Source: UBA1231 sp045123185
GTDB lineage: Bacteria; Bacillota_I; Bacilli_A; ML615J-28; CAG-313
NCBI GenBank assembly: GCA_045123185.1
Contig: JBGVIL010000071.1
Coordinates: 1 to 40,204 of the forward strand
Direction: 5' to 3'
Length of the DNA: 40,204 nucleotides
Part shown: in pieces, positions 1 through 8,616 of the stretch
Layout: the number at the start of each line of letters is the position of its first letter
Position numbering within the stretch: position 1 is the first letter of the stretch
Notes under the pieces: generated by a model
What the model was told of the DNA's origin: nothing
Seen by the model: only the letters and a program-made list of their open reading frames with translations
Databases searched by the model: none
Position numbers and translations under genes: made by a program

Positions 1-174
1 GCTTTTTGGGGAACAATAAAGTCAGAAATGTATTATGTAAATAAATTCTATTCAATAGAAAATTTAACTACGTCTATAGAACAATATATTGAATTTTATA
101 ATAACAAAAGATTTCAAGCCAAATTAAAATGCTTGGCTCCGTTAGAATATCGAAACCAAGCATTATTGGCATAA
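1..174 (+). CDS. IS3-family transposase, C-terminal end (partial)
   Basis: Frame 1 is open from the window edge to a TAA at 172-174 and encodes the last 57 residues of an IS3/IS150-type transposase (DDE integrase, OrfB). Recognisable pieces are FWGTIKSEMYY near the left edge, IEQYIEFYNNKRFQ in the middle and LAPLEYRNQALL at the end, the typical tail of the IS3 integrase core. The gene begins outside the window, so I cannot tell whether the element is intact. A terminal inverted repeat follows 16 bases after the stop, so the right end of the element appears complete. IS3 enzymes cut and join the element ends during transposition. Confidence 0.85.
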   Translation, partial: AFWGTIKSEMYYVNKFYSIENLTTSIEQYIEFYNNKRFQAKLKCLAPLEYRNQALLA

Positions 175-190
175 CTTTTTATTTTTATTT

Positions 191-217
191 ACTGTCTACT
201 TGACAGATATCAGTTCA
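191..217 (+). repeat. Right terminal inverted repeat of the IS3-type element
   Basis: The stretch ACTGTCTACTTGACAG followed by ATATCAGTTCA ends in TTCA and lies just after the transposase stop. Its complement starts TGAACTGATATCTGTCAAG, the usual form of an IS3-family end in Firmicutes. The element therefore probably ends at about 217. The left repeat is outside the window, so the pairing cannot be checked here. The 44 bases from 218 to 261 are plain AT-rich spacer. Confidence 0.65.
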
Positions 218-261
218 ATTTAATATCAAGCTTATTTATTTATAAAAAATATAATTATATT

Positions 262-3200
262 TTAATTTAAATTGTTTTTCTTTTTCTTAAATTTTATTAT
301 TAAAATTGTAGTTAATGTCCCAACACCAGCTGTTCCAACTACTGATCCTATAATAATCCAGACAAGTTTAAGATTATTAGGAGTGTTTGTTGGTTCAGTT
401 TGTTGTGAATTGTCTGGTTCTACAATTGATTTAAAACCAATATTTATATCTAAATTATTTGTGATGTTTTCAAATATTAAAGTATTTGTATTTTCGACAG
501 TTTCATTGTTAACTTTTATATAATCAATTTCAAATCCAACCTTTGGTGTAATATTGATGGTAATACTTGAACCGTATTCCAATGTAGTAGTTCCAGTTTT
601 GTCAGTAGTACCATTTTGATCAGTTGATACATTAACGGTAAATTTTCTTAAAACTTCTTTGAAAACTGCGGTATATGAAACATTTTTAGTTACTTCTTCA
701 ATAGGTTTATCCCATCCAATGAATTCATAACTATATTGTTCAGTATCAGGTTTGGTTGGAGTTGGGTAAAAGTTTGAGTTAAACTCTGGAATACTATGTA
801 CTTCATAATAGTTTGAGTAAATTATTGAATTATCCCAGTTTCGCCAGTACACAATATAATCTTTCAATGAGTAATCTATGCTTATAGTTCCTAGATTTGC
901 ATTTTCAGGTGTTACAACAAATGCTTTTCTATAATAAGGTCGTTTATAAGCTTCAAATCCATCAGGTATTTCGTAGTCATATTCATATGTATCTGTTGGA
1001 ACTTCAATGTACAAGTATACTATTTGACCACTTTGAAATTGACCAGAGAATTGTTCTCCAGATGAGGCGTTGATATCTGTAGATATATAGTGGTTAAGAA
1101 CATTATCTCCAATATTGTAACTTACTGTTACTGGTTCTGCTTTTATTTGTTTAGCACTTCCAACATTTATTTTCATCAAACTTGAAGATCTGATAAACAT
1201 CTCTTTACGATATATATTATCTAAAACTTTAGTATATGTTTCCATATTATCTAAAATAAAAGCATATCCCTCGGGAGCTTCTTCTAACTCTACTACTAAA
1301 TTTAATGTTAACGCACTGGAAAAATGTGGCACATTGTTCATAGAAATTAAATCGCCATCATAGTATTTATAAGTTGTCCCATTTATTGTTCTATAGACAT
1401 ATGCTGATTTAATATTTTCACCAGTACTAAGTCGAAGAAGATAACCTTCTTTAAAAATGACTTCTAAAGAAATATCTTCGGTAATGTTTTTAAAAGTTAT
1501 ACCATTTTTAACAATATTTTCGAATTCATTATTTTCAACTTTTACACCATTGATTTTCACTTCGTATAAACAACATCCTGAATTAGGTTTAAAACTATAT
1601 TTTGCAAAACCATCTTCGGAAACAGTAATATTACCTATATTAGTAGTACCAGGACCATCAATAGTTAAATCAATGTCATAATAATTAACTTCTTCCCAAC
1701 GAGCATAAACAAAGACTGTATTAGAGTTTTTATAATAAGTCTGATAATATCCTAAGGCAGATAAATCAGGGTTTTCTCCCATATGATGAATATCATCCCA
1801 TGCAATTGAATATATACCATCTTTTTCAGGAATCTTTTTAGAGTTGTTACCATAGTCTAAATACCATCCGGCAAAAGTATAACCTGGTCTAGAAGGCGCA
1901 TATAATGTTAAATCAGTATTAGGACCAGCTAGTTCTTTATAATAGTTTTTACTATGGTTAACACCACCATCTAAATCATAAAAAACTGTAACAGGTTGAA
2001 GAGAAGTATCTTCGTTATATTCAATATTGAAATTATAATCAAGCTCATAGCCTGATGTAGATGTTACTGTGTGAACATATGAATAAGTATTATCAGATGA
2101 AATATTATAAGTTATGTCTGGAATTGACATATTTCTATCTGAATATATTGATTGTTTTGTTTGTAAGAATGAAATAGTACCATTCAGTTCATTTGTGTAA
2201 ATTATATAATTTTTGTAAGGATTAGCAAAACTATAATATTCTAAATCTTTTCCTGTTGTAAACTGAAGTGAGTTTTTTTCTACATCAAATTCTATTTCTT
2301 CGCCGACAAGATTATATGTGACAAAGAAGTTATTAAGAAAACTATCTGATTTTTCTCCATTAGTGTAATTAACTAAAACTTTATATTGACCATACTGGGC
2401 ATTTTCTTTTTGAATACTAAATGTTTTAGATGAATTATGAATATTAATTGTAAATTGATCAGTGACATTTTGATTACCTAAGTATATTTCAATGTCAGAA
2501 ATAATTGTATTTTCTGATGATACATAAGAATAATTTAAATCAACATCATCATAGAAAATATTTTTTTGTTTTGTAGCATTATTTGAAGCAGTGTAGTCGC
2601 CATAATATTTACCTTTGACATGTGTTTCTATGTTTCCACCAGTTTCAATTTTATCATAAAAATAGAAATCTTTTGTTGTATCGTTTTGATATTTAAATCC
2701 ATCTGCATAAAGAATATTTGTATCATCATAAAAAATACGAATGACTCCATCTGTACCTTGACTTTCAGTATATGAATTAAGTACAAGCCATGCACCTTTG
2801 AAAACTACTGGTTTATCCATACCATCTAAATAAATTTCTTGTTCATAATTATCGTCCCAACCAATTATTGAGATTGCATGACAACCGTTTGTGTCTTTTT
2901 CATTAGGAAATTTATATAATCTTCCATTCTCATCAACAAAAGATTTTTTAAAATTAAATGCCATAGAAAGACTTCCATGATTATAAATATGTTCTTTCAT
3001 TTCTTCAACATCAGTTCGAGAAAAATTTGTAGTAGAATCATGGATAATTGTACTTACAATTGGCAAATTAGAATTTTTACGAAAGAAGTTGTAATAATCT
3101 CTTGCATTATCATTGCTGACAATGAATGTATTGGAATATGGTAAATCAACTTCTAACATTAATCCATCAATTTTTGCTGCATTAAAATGAGTAGAGTAAC

Positions 3201-3552
3201 CACCACCTGATCCAATTTGTCTGTATGAAGTACTATTGTATGCTGAAATTCCTGTCCATAACTCAGAAAAATCATAGTATTCACCTGTTGCTTTCATTAT
3301 TGCAGTTGATATGGCCATTGTTGTTCCAAAGTTCCAACAAAATCCTGTTTTATCTTGATTTTGACTAAATACAACATAGTCATCTCTTAAACAATACGCA
3401 CTTGGTAAAGGTTCAACCGCTTTGGAAGTTTCCTCACTAGTATGAGTAATGTAATTATCGCTTATTGCTTTAGTAGGTAAGGAATAAAAATAAAGACTAC
3501 ATAGTATAGTCAAAGATATAATTAAAAATAGTTTAAATGATTTATTTTTCAT
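262..3552 (-). CDS. Papain-like (C1A) surface cysteine protease with InlB-type repeats and C-terminal membrane anchor
   Basis: This is a 1096-residue exported protein. Residues 1-30 form a signal peptide. A papain-like domain spans about 48-280: Q66 (oxyanion hole) lies six residues before C72 in GFCWNFG, H225 sits in GCHAISIIGW and N259 in WLVLNSY, so the catalytic set is complete. A lectin-like stretch seems to follow. InlB/Listeria-Bacteroides-type repeats (GYTFAGWY; later YEFIGWD) and other beta-rich segments fill about 520-1050. The C-terminus is a hydrophobic helix ending in KFKKKK, with no LPXTG, so it is probably held in the membrane with the protease outside. The start has an AAGGTGA ribosome site. 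It is transcribed divergently from the next gene. The substrate is unknown. Confidence 0.85.
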   Translation of the reverse strand: MKNKSFKLFLIISLTILCSLYFYSLPTKAISDNYITHTSEETSKAVEPLPSAYCLRDDYVVFSQNQDKTGFCWNFGTTMAISTAIMKATGEYYDFSELWTGISAYNSTSYRQIGSGGGYSTHFNAAKIDGLMLEVDLPYSNTFIVSNDNARDYYNFFRKNSNLPIVSTIIHDSTTNFSRTDVEEMKEHIYNHGSLSMAFNFKKSFVDENGRLYKFPNEKDTNGCHAISIIGWDDNYEQEIYLDGMDKPVVFKGAWLVLNSYTESQGTDGVIRIFYDDTNILYADGFKYQNDTTKDFYFYDKIETGGNIETHVKGKYYGDYTASNNATKQKNIFYDDVDLNYSYVSSENTIISDIEIYLGNQNVTDQFTINIHNSSKTFSIQKENAQYGQYKVLVNYTNGEKSDSFLNNFFVTYNLVGEEIEFDVEKNSLQFTTGKDLEYYSFANPYKNYIIYTNELNGTISFLQTKQSIYSDRNMSIPDITYNISSDNTYSYVHTVTSTSGYELDYNFNIEYNEDTSLQPVTVFYDLDGGVNHSKNYYKELAGPNTDLTLYAPSRPGYTFAGWYLDYGNNSKKIPEKDGIYSIAWDDIHHMGENPDLSALGYYQTYYKNSNTVFVYARWEEVNYYDIDLTIDGPGTTNIGNITVSEDGFAKYSFKPNSGCCLYEVKINGVKVENNEFENIVKNGITFKNITEDISLEVIFKEGYLLRLSTGENIKSAYVYRTINGTTYKYYDGDLISMNNVPHFSSALTLNLVVELEEAPEGYAFILDNMETYTKVLDNIYRKEMFIRSSSLMKINVGSAKQIKAEPVTVSYNIGDNVLNHYISTDINASSGEQFSGQFQSGQIVYLYIEVPTDTYEYDYEIPDGFEAYKRPYYRKAFVVTPENANLGTISIDYSLKDYIVYWRNWDNSIIYSNYYEVHSIPEFNSNFYPTPTKPDTEQYSYEFIGWDKPIEEVTKNVSYTAVFKEVLRKFTVNVSTDQNGTTDKTGTTTLEYGSSITINITPKVGFEIDYIKVNNETVENTNTLIFENITNNLDINIGFKSIVEPDNSQQTEPTNTPNNLKLVWIIIGSVVGTAGVGTLTTILIIKFKKKKNNLN

Positions 3553-3584
3553 ATAGTCACCTTATAATTTTATTTATTAATTTA

Positions 3585-3613
3585 ATTATATAATAAATTA
3601 ACCTGTTTTACAA
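3585..3613 (-). promoter_or_regulatory. Promoter of the surface protease gene
   Basis: On the minus strand TTGTAA (3613-3608) and TATAAT (3590-3585) are separated by 17 bases, about 32 bases before the protease ATG. It is divergent from the promoter at 3643-3671. Confidence 0.7.
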
Positions 3614-3642
3614 TTAAAAAACAATTAATGTACAACTTAATA

Positions 3643-3671
3643 TTGACAAATATTTATTATTATAGTATATT
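3643..3671 (+). promoter_or_regulatory. Promoter of the Cys/His-rich lipoprotein gene
   Basis: TTGACA (3643-3648), 17 bases, then TATATT (3666-3671). A strong ribosome site, AAGAGGAGG (3683-3691), follows before the ATG at 3697. Confidence 0.65.
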
Positions 3672-3696
3672 ATAAATAACTTAAGAGGAGGGTTAT

Positions 3697-5655
3697 ATGA
3701 AAAAAATATGTTTATTTATTTTAACAATGTTATTATTTTTCTTTGTTAGTGCATGTGGAAACAAATGTGATCATGAATGGAGTGAATGGAAAACTTTAAA
3801 AAATCCAACATGTTCATCAAATGGAGAAAAAGAACATTACTGTTTAAAATGTGAAAAAGTAGTGAGCTCTACTATTGAAAAACTAGAACATTCATTTGGA
3901 GCAGCATATGCTAAAAACGAACAAGGTCACTATCACTTCTGTGAAATTTGTGGTTATGAAGAAGCTCATGAAGATCACACTGGTGTTGAAAACGAATTAG
4001 GTAATGTTCGTTGTAGTGTTTGTGAATATTTAATTTCAGAAAATTCAAACTCTTTTTATGATAATTTATTTAAAACTGAAAATAATTTTATTATTGAATT
4101 AAAGAATTTAGATATTACAGAAGAAATAGTAAATGTTGTTGGTCAAGAAATGATTATTGAAAATTCACAATTTATTTTAAACGGTCATGCTATTTTCATG
4201 GATACTGATAATGGTGTTAATATTTTAGTTCAAGGTGATTTAACAGGTGAAACAGTAGAAGATGGAGAAAAAGTAAATGGAACTGGTCGTTTAGATGCAG
4301 TGCTTGACGGCGAAAATGTATATTTTAAAGCTACGTTAACTGATAGTACTGACGATTATGAACAATTCTATTCTTGTAAAGCGTCTGCAGATTTTATCAT
4401 GAATATGCTATATAAACAAATGGGTCTAGATTTTTCTATGTTAGAAGAACATTACGAAACTATTACAAACATTTTCCCAGGTGTTATTAATAAGTTGTTT
4501 AATCTTTCTAATAATGAATTAACAAAAATTTTTATTGATTTCTTATTTGTAAAAGAAGAAACTAAAGATGGTTATACTTTAACATTTAATTTAGATAAAG
4601 TAGCTGAATTAATTGATTATAGTACAAATAAACCAGTTAATTCAATCTTTGATAAAGTGTTTGGTAAAAATCAATATGAAATAAGTAAAAAGAATTTAAT
4701 TAGAATTTTTGACGCTAAATTGTCTATTTTAGTTAAAATGATGAAAGTAAAATACAATATTGACGTAAAACAAATCTTGATTGATATTTGTAAAATTCAA
4801 GGATCTGATTCTAGCCAAATTGAACTAACTTTTAATGATGAAGAATTTATGAATAAAACATTGATGGATATTATTTGTGAAGAAAATAATTTATCTAGAG
4901 ATGAAGTTCTTGAAGAATTAAATAATATATTTAAAGAATTGGAAACTGAAATAATTGTTTTAGATAAATATACTGCTGATCAAATTCTAGAAGTAATTGA
5001 TTTAATTAATGATGCAATTAACTTAGTAATTACAACTGATAAAGAAGGATATATTGAAAAAATCGATTTAGGATGCACTATTGACTTTATTGAGGATGTA
5101 GAAATTAATGGTAATTTATCAATTAAAGAATATCTAAATGAAGAACAATTTAATACTGCAAAAGCTGAAATTGTTGAATTGTATCAAGAAACTATTCCAA
5201 CTATCGATTGGGATAGAGTTCCTGAAGAATCAAAAGATCTTATTACAGTTAATGATTCAACTATTGTAGTTAAAGTTGTTCAACCACATTATTCTTATTC
5301 TTATGATTACGAAACAGGCACTGAACAATATAAATATTATAACGAATATTTATATTTAACATTCGATATTGAAGATGTTCTTGCCGTAGTTATCGATAAT
5401 AGTTCAAATCCATCTATGGCTAATTGGGATAGTCATATATATATTGATCTAATTGCAAATTGTTCTGGAAAGTGTGTAATTGATGGTCAATGGTACCTTG
5501 AGGATGGTACTGAATTATCTTATGATTATTCATTAGAAGAAGAATATTCAATTAATAATCAACTTTATAATATAAGTATTTTCTATGATTCAGAATATGA
5601 ATGTTTCATAATTGATACATATTCTGTTATTGATACCATTCCTGTTTCTGAATAG
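3697..5655 (+). CDS. Lipoprotein with N-terminal Cys/His (CxxC) repeats
   Basis: This is a 652-residue lipoprotein: a charged start, a hydrophobic segment and a lipobox ending at C20 (VSAC). Residues about 23-112 carry Cys/His units such as HYCLKC, HYHFCEICGYEEAHEDH and VRCSVCEY. They resemble the Cys/His repeats frequent in clostridial surface proteins; metal binding is plausible but is my inference. The remaining 540 residues are acidic, mix helices and strands, and match no domain I recognise; residues about 140-470 could be a LolA-like or lipoprotein-type fold. It has its own promoter and ends in a terminator, so it is monocistronic. The ribosome site AAGAGGAGG fixes the start. Function is not known. 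Confidence 0.8.
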   Translation: MKKICLFILTMLLFFFVSACGNKCDHEWSEWKTLKNPTCSSNGEKEHYCLKCEKVVSSTIEKLEHSFGAAYAKNEQGHYHFCEICGYEEAHEDHTGVENELGNVRCSVCEYLISENSNSFYDNLFKTENNFIIELKNLDITEEIVNVVGQEMIIENSQFILNGHAIFMDTDNGVNILVQGDLTGETVEDGEKVNGTGRLDAVLDGENVYFKATLTDSTDDYEQFYSCKASADFIMNMLYKQMGLDFSMLEEHYETITNIFPGVINKLFNLSNNELTKIFIDFLFVKEETKDGYTLTFNLDKVAELIDYSTNKPVNSIFDKVFGKNQYEISKKNLIRIFDAKLSILVKMMKVKYNIDVKQILIDICKIQGSDSSQIELTFNDEEFMNKTLMDIICEENNLSRDEVLEELNNIFKELETEIIVLDKYTADQILEVIDLINDAINLVITTDKEGYIEKIDLGCTIDFIEDVEINGNLSIKEYLNEEQFNTAKAEIVELYQETIPTIDWDRVPEESKDLITVNDSTIVVKVVQPHYSYSYDYETGTEQYKYYNEYLYLTFDIEDVLAVVIDNSSNPSMANWDSHIYIDLIANCSGKCVIDGQWYLEDGTELSYDYSLEEEYSINNQLYNISIFYDSEYECFIIDTYSVIDTIPVSE

Positions 5656-5675
5656 TAAATAATATCTTAAAAAAT

Positions 5676-5710
5676 AAGAGTTTACTACGTAAGTGGTAAA
5701 TTCTTTTTTT
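5676..5710 (+). terminator. Intrinsic terminator
   Basis: An imperfect hairpin with arms AAGAGTTTAC and GGTAAATTCTT is followed by a T run, 20 bases after the lipoprotein stop. Confidence 0.7.
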
Positions 5711-5758
5711 ATTATATAAATTAAGCTAATAAATAAAAAATAATTATTAAAATAATGT

Positions 5759-5781
5759 GCATTTTAATGTGCTTAAAATGC
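5759..5781. promoter_or_regulatory. 9-bp perfect inverted repeat upstream of the ywaF-like promoter
   Basis: GCATTTTAA (5759-5767) and TTAAAATGC (5773-5781) are perfect inverted arms around a 5-base spacer, 19 bases upstream of the -35 box. No T run follows, so an operator is more likely than a terminator. The binding protein is unknown. Confidence 0.4.
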
Positions 5782-5799
5782 AATCTAATTCAAATAGTA

Positions 5800-5828
5800 T
5801 TGTAAATAAAAATTAAAAGTGATATGAT
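5800..5828 (+). promoter_or_regulatory. Promoter of the ywaF-like gene and probably the sigma/anti-sigma genes
   Basis: TTGTAA (5800-5805), 17 bases, then TATGAT (5823-5828) with an extended TG one base upstream. The ribosome site TTGGAGG precedes the ATG at 5855. Confidence 0.65.
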
Positions 5829-5854
5829 TATGAAAAAATTGGAGGTATTATTTT

Positions 5855-6559
5855 ATGAATCCAACATTATTTGGTTTAGAACATCTTTTATATATTTTTA
5901 TTAGTACTCTTGTAGGAACATTGTTTGTATTAATAACTTTAAAATATGTAAAAAAAGAGAAAACTAAAAATATAATTCTTAAGGTTGTTGCAGGACTTTT
6001 ATTTATTGCTATTATGACTAATCGTTTATCACAAGTATTTCGATATGATACTGTAAGATGGTATTGTATTATACCTGATAGTTATTGTGGTATGACAAGT
6101 TTAGTTTTAAGTTTAGCAGTATTGTTTGGTAAAAAGAATAACTGTGTATTACATTTTGTTTGGTTGTTGGGTATTTTTGGCGGTATTTCAACTGTAATTT
6201 ATGCAACATTTGTTGGCCAAAGTTCAAGCATTTTTTATTTACCAACAATATCAGGTCTAGTTCATCATAGCTTTTCTGCGTTACTTGTCGTATTGTTATT
6301 TGTGTTTAAACAAATAGATATTACATATAAGAAATGGTATTGCACACTGTTTGGTTTTACTTGTTATTTAACTGTTGGAGCTTTTTTAATGGAAGTATTT
6401 AATATGAGTGATGCATTCCATATTGCCGAACCACTTATTGATAATACTAATTTAACTACATGGGTTATGGCACCAATGTATGCAGTAGGTTATGGCATAA
6501 TATTATTTATTGTTGAAGTGTTAAAAAAGAAAAAAATTCATAAAATTAAAAATTTTTAA
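5855..6559 (+). CDS. YwaF/TMEM164-like integral membrane protein
   Basis: This is a 234-residue protein with about seven hydrophobic helices and no signal peptide or soluble domain. The start FGLEHLLYIF, the IPDSYCGMTSLVL segment at about 75-87 and the HH in the middle (LVHHSFSALL) fit the layout of the YwaF family (TIGR02206, related to TMEM164), where the matching positions read EHLL, LPLHLC and H. The cellular role of YwaF is unknown. The sigma factor start lies 45 bases downstream with no terminator between, so co-transcription is likely. Family assignment rests on pattern only; another polytopic membrane family is possible. Confidence 0.65.
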   Translation: MNPTLFGLEHLLYIFISTLVGTLFVLITLKYVKKEKTKNIILKVVAGLLFIAIMTNRLSQVFRYDTVRWYCIIPDSYCGMTSLVLSLAVLFGKKNNCVLHFVWLLGIFGGISTVIYATFVGQSSSIFYLPTISGLVHHSFSALLVVLLFVFKQIDITYKKWYCTLFGFTCYLTVGAFLMEVFNMSDAFHIAEPLIDNTNLTTWVMAPMYAVGYGIILFIVEVLKKKKIHKIKNF

Positions 6560-6604
6560 ATAAAATTTAAATTATTTGTGTCTAGTATAATGAAGGTGGT
6601 AGAT

Positions 6605-7114
6605 ATGAGAGATGAATCACATTTAATAGAAATGGTTAAACAAAAAGATGAAGAAGCCTTTGAACTAATATATAATGAGTACTCAAATTTAATTTATTAT
6701 ATTGCTTTCTCAATTGTTAAGAACAAAGAAGATGCTGAAGAAGTAGTACAAGATACGTTCTTAAATATGTTAAAATCGATCGAAACATATAGTGGCAAAA
6801 ATAAATTTAAACAATGGCTTATGCAAATTGCAAGAAATTTAAGTTACAATAAAGTAACTAGAAACAAAGAAAAAAATACAATCAAAGATGATGAAATTAT
6901 CACAAGTGTCAAAGCACCTACAGAAAACATTGACTTACTACTAACAATAAGAGGACTTTTAGATTTAGAATCTAGTCATATTGTTATTTTAAGAATTGTT
7001 TATGATTTTTCTTTTAAAGAAATTGCTGAAGATTGTAAATTAACAGTTAATAAAGTTCAAGGTATTTATTATCAATCATTAAAAAAATTAAAGAAGGAGT
7101 TTAGATATGAGTAA
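6605..7114 (+). CDS. ECF-type RNA polymerase sigma factor
   Basis: This is a sigma-70 family ECF protein of 169 residues. Region 2 covers about 15-85, with the core-binding stretch EDAEEVVQDTFLNML and the -10 recognition part KFKQWLMQIARNLSYN. Region 4 covers about 112-165, with the helix-turn-helix FSFKEIAEDCKLTVNKVQG. I start at the ATG at 6605, because GAAGGTGG (6592-6599) lies 5 bases before it; a GTG at 6578 would add nine residues but has no ribosome site. The stop overlaps the start of the RsgI-like gene by 8 bases, which implies translational coupling and a sigma/anti-sigma pair. It would redirect RNA polymerase in response to an envelope signal; the target genes are not known. Confidence 0.9.
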   Translation: MRDESHLIEMVKQKDEEAFELIYNEYSNLIYYIAFSIVKNKEDAEEVVQDTFLNMLKSIETYSGKNKFKQWLMQIARNLSYNKVTRNKEKNTIKDDEIITSVKAPTENIDLLLTIRGLLDLESSHIVILRIVYDFSFKEIAEDCKLTVNKVQGIYYQSLKKLKKEFRYE

Positions 7115-8492
7115 AATTGAAAAAGAAATTAAATCATATTTTGAAGATGTTTTAAAGCACGATGATCAATATGAAAGTATCGTTAAAAAAGCAAACCTTC
7201 AAAAAAGAGAAAAGAAAGAAAAAAAGGAGATATTTAATTTTATGAAAATGAAAAACATTTTAAAATTCGCTTTACCATGTTTAGTTGTTGTGGCTATTGC
7301 TGTTGTATCAATTGTTTTATTAACAGGCAATAAAAACCCAAGTGTAGAAAAAGAAACTTCTGCAGTTGTTCAACTTAATGTAAATCCAAGTATTTCATTT
7401 GTTGTATCTGATGATGGAAAAGTATTATCAGTATATGGTGAAAACGATGAAGGTAAAATGATTATTAGTGGAGAAGTATTCATTGATTTATCAATAGAAG
7501 ATGCTATTGAAAAAGTAATTGAATTAGAAAATAAAACAGGATATTTAGTAAGCGGTAATGTTAGCGCTGAAGAAAATAAAATTACTGTTACAATTGAAGG
7601 TGACAGTGAAGAATTATTAAACCAATTAAATGATAAAGTAAATACAGCTGTTCAAAGTATTTGTGATGAATTAAATATTCAAGAAAATTTAGAAATTGCA
7701 AAAACAAATGCTAAAGAAAATTTAGTTAATCGTGCTTTAAAATTAGATCCGACATTAACTCAAGAAAAAGCAGAAAGCATGAGCTCAGAAGATTTAGTAA
7801 AATATATAAGTGCTTGTCAAATTGAAAAAGTTAGTATTCCAACTGAAGAACTTGAAGAATTATATAACTCATTTAAACTTCAAGAAATCAAACTTTTAGA
7901 AAAAGAAGAAACAAAAGCTGTTATAAATACTTTAGATGCAACTTATCTTAATATTAAAAATTCTTATAACCAAATGTATAATGCTTTAGTAGAAGCGCAA
8001 AAAGCATTAAATGACACATATGTTGAATGGTTTATTAAAGAAGAGTCTGCTTACCAAAAAGCATTAAAAGGTTATCAAGAAGCTAAAACTAAAGTTATTG
8101 TATTAGAAAATGAAATTTCAAAAATGGATGATAGTGATCTAATGAAAAACTTTAAGGAAATTGAACTAGCTACTTCTAAACAAGCATTAGTAATTTGTGA
8201 ACAAGCACTTGATACAGCTAAAGCTGCTGCAGAAAGTATTGTTAACGGACTTAACACTGCTATTGAAACTGCTTTAGAAAATATGGAAGAATTCTATAAT
8301 AATTTACCTGAAGAAATTAAAACAAAAGTTACTGAATCATTATCAAATCTTGAAACAAAGATCAATGACATCAAAGATAAAGCATTTGATGAATTTGAAA
8401 CAAAATATAAAGATGAAATTGAAAATGCAATTGCTTCTTTAGAAAATCAAAAACAAGCATTAATAGATAGTTTAAAAGAACAACCAGAATAA
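7107..8492 (+). CDS. RsgI-like transmembrane anti-sigma factor with coiled-coil ectodomain
   Basis: This is a 461-residue single-pass membrane protein. Residues 1-45 are a charged cytosolic part, presumably the sigma-binding side. The membrane helix is about 51-73. Residues 85-200 resemble the middle extracellular domain of RsgI-type anti-sigma factors: VVQLNVNPSISFVV followed by GKVLSVYGENDEGK matches the family pattern of DINPSIE and an N-D-G stretch. N93-P94 corresponds to the site where clostridial RsgI proteins self-cleave. From about 210 to the end the protein is Lys/Glu-rich, with long heptad-like helices that may sense the wall or a partner. Its start overlaps the sigma gene by 8 bases. 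Clear RsgI carbohydrate-binding modules are absent. Confidence 0.75.
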   Translation: MSKIEKEIKSYFEDVLKHDDQYESIVKKANLQKREKKEKKEIFNFMKMKNILKFALPCLVVVAIAVVSIVLLTGNKNPSVEKETSAVVQLNVNPSISFVVSDDGKVLSVYGENDEGKMIISGEVFIDLSIEDAIEKVIELENKTGYLVSGNVSAEENKITVTIEGDSEELLNQLNDKVNTAVQSICDELNIQENLEIAKTNAKENLVNRALKLDPTLTQEKAESMSSEDLVKYISACQIEKVSIPTEELEELYNSFKLQEIKLLEKEETKAVINTLDATYLNIKNSYNQMYNALVEAQKALNDTYVEWFIKEESAYQKALKGYQEAKTKVIVLENEISKMDDSDLMKNFKEIELATSKQALVICEQALDTAKAAAESIVNGLNTAIETALENMEEFYNNLPEEIKTKVTESLSNLETKINDIKDKAFDEFETKYKDEIENAIASLENQKQALIDSLKEQPE

Positions 8493-8499
8493 AATTAAT

Positions 8500-8531
8500 A
8501 AGACTAAATTTTAAAAATTTAGTCTTTTTTT
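8500..8531 (+). terminator. Intrinsic terminator after the sigma/anti-sigma genes
   Basis: Arms AAGACTAAATTT and AAATTTAGTCTT, followed by seven T residues, start 7 bases after the stop. Confidence 0.85.
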
Positions 8532-8550
8532 ATCGGCTATATGTATTTAA

Positions 8551-8564
8551 CGAAAACGTTTGCA
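8551..8564. promoter_or_regulatory. cre-like (LacI/CcpA-type) operator over the amidase promoter
   Basis: CGAAAACGTTTGCA matches the CcpA operator pattern TGAAAACGTTTTCA at 12 of 14 positions and overlaps the -35 box at 8560. A LacI-family repressor (CcpA or a paralogue) bound here would block transcription. No LacI-family gene is present in the window. Confidence 0.45.
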
Positions 8565-8588
8565 TTTTTATTAGAAGTATGATAGAAT
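8560..8588 (+). promoter_or_regulatory. Promoter of the amidase lipoprotein gene
   Basis: TTGCAT (8560-8565), 17 bases, then TAGAAT (8583-8588) with an extended TG at 8580-8581. The ribosome site AAGGAGG precedes the ATG at 8617. Confidence 0.7.
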
Positions 8589-8616
8589 ATTTATACAATA
8601 AGCAAGGAGGAATATA

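Noticed and set aside
6578..6604. GTG start nine codons upstream for the sigma factor
   Set aside because: No ribosome site precedes it; the ATG at 6605 has GAAGGTGG with good spacing. A TATAAT at 6586-6591 also falls here but has no -35 box and would put the transcript start on the ribosome site.
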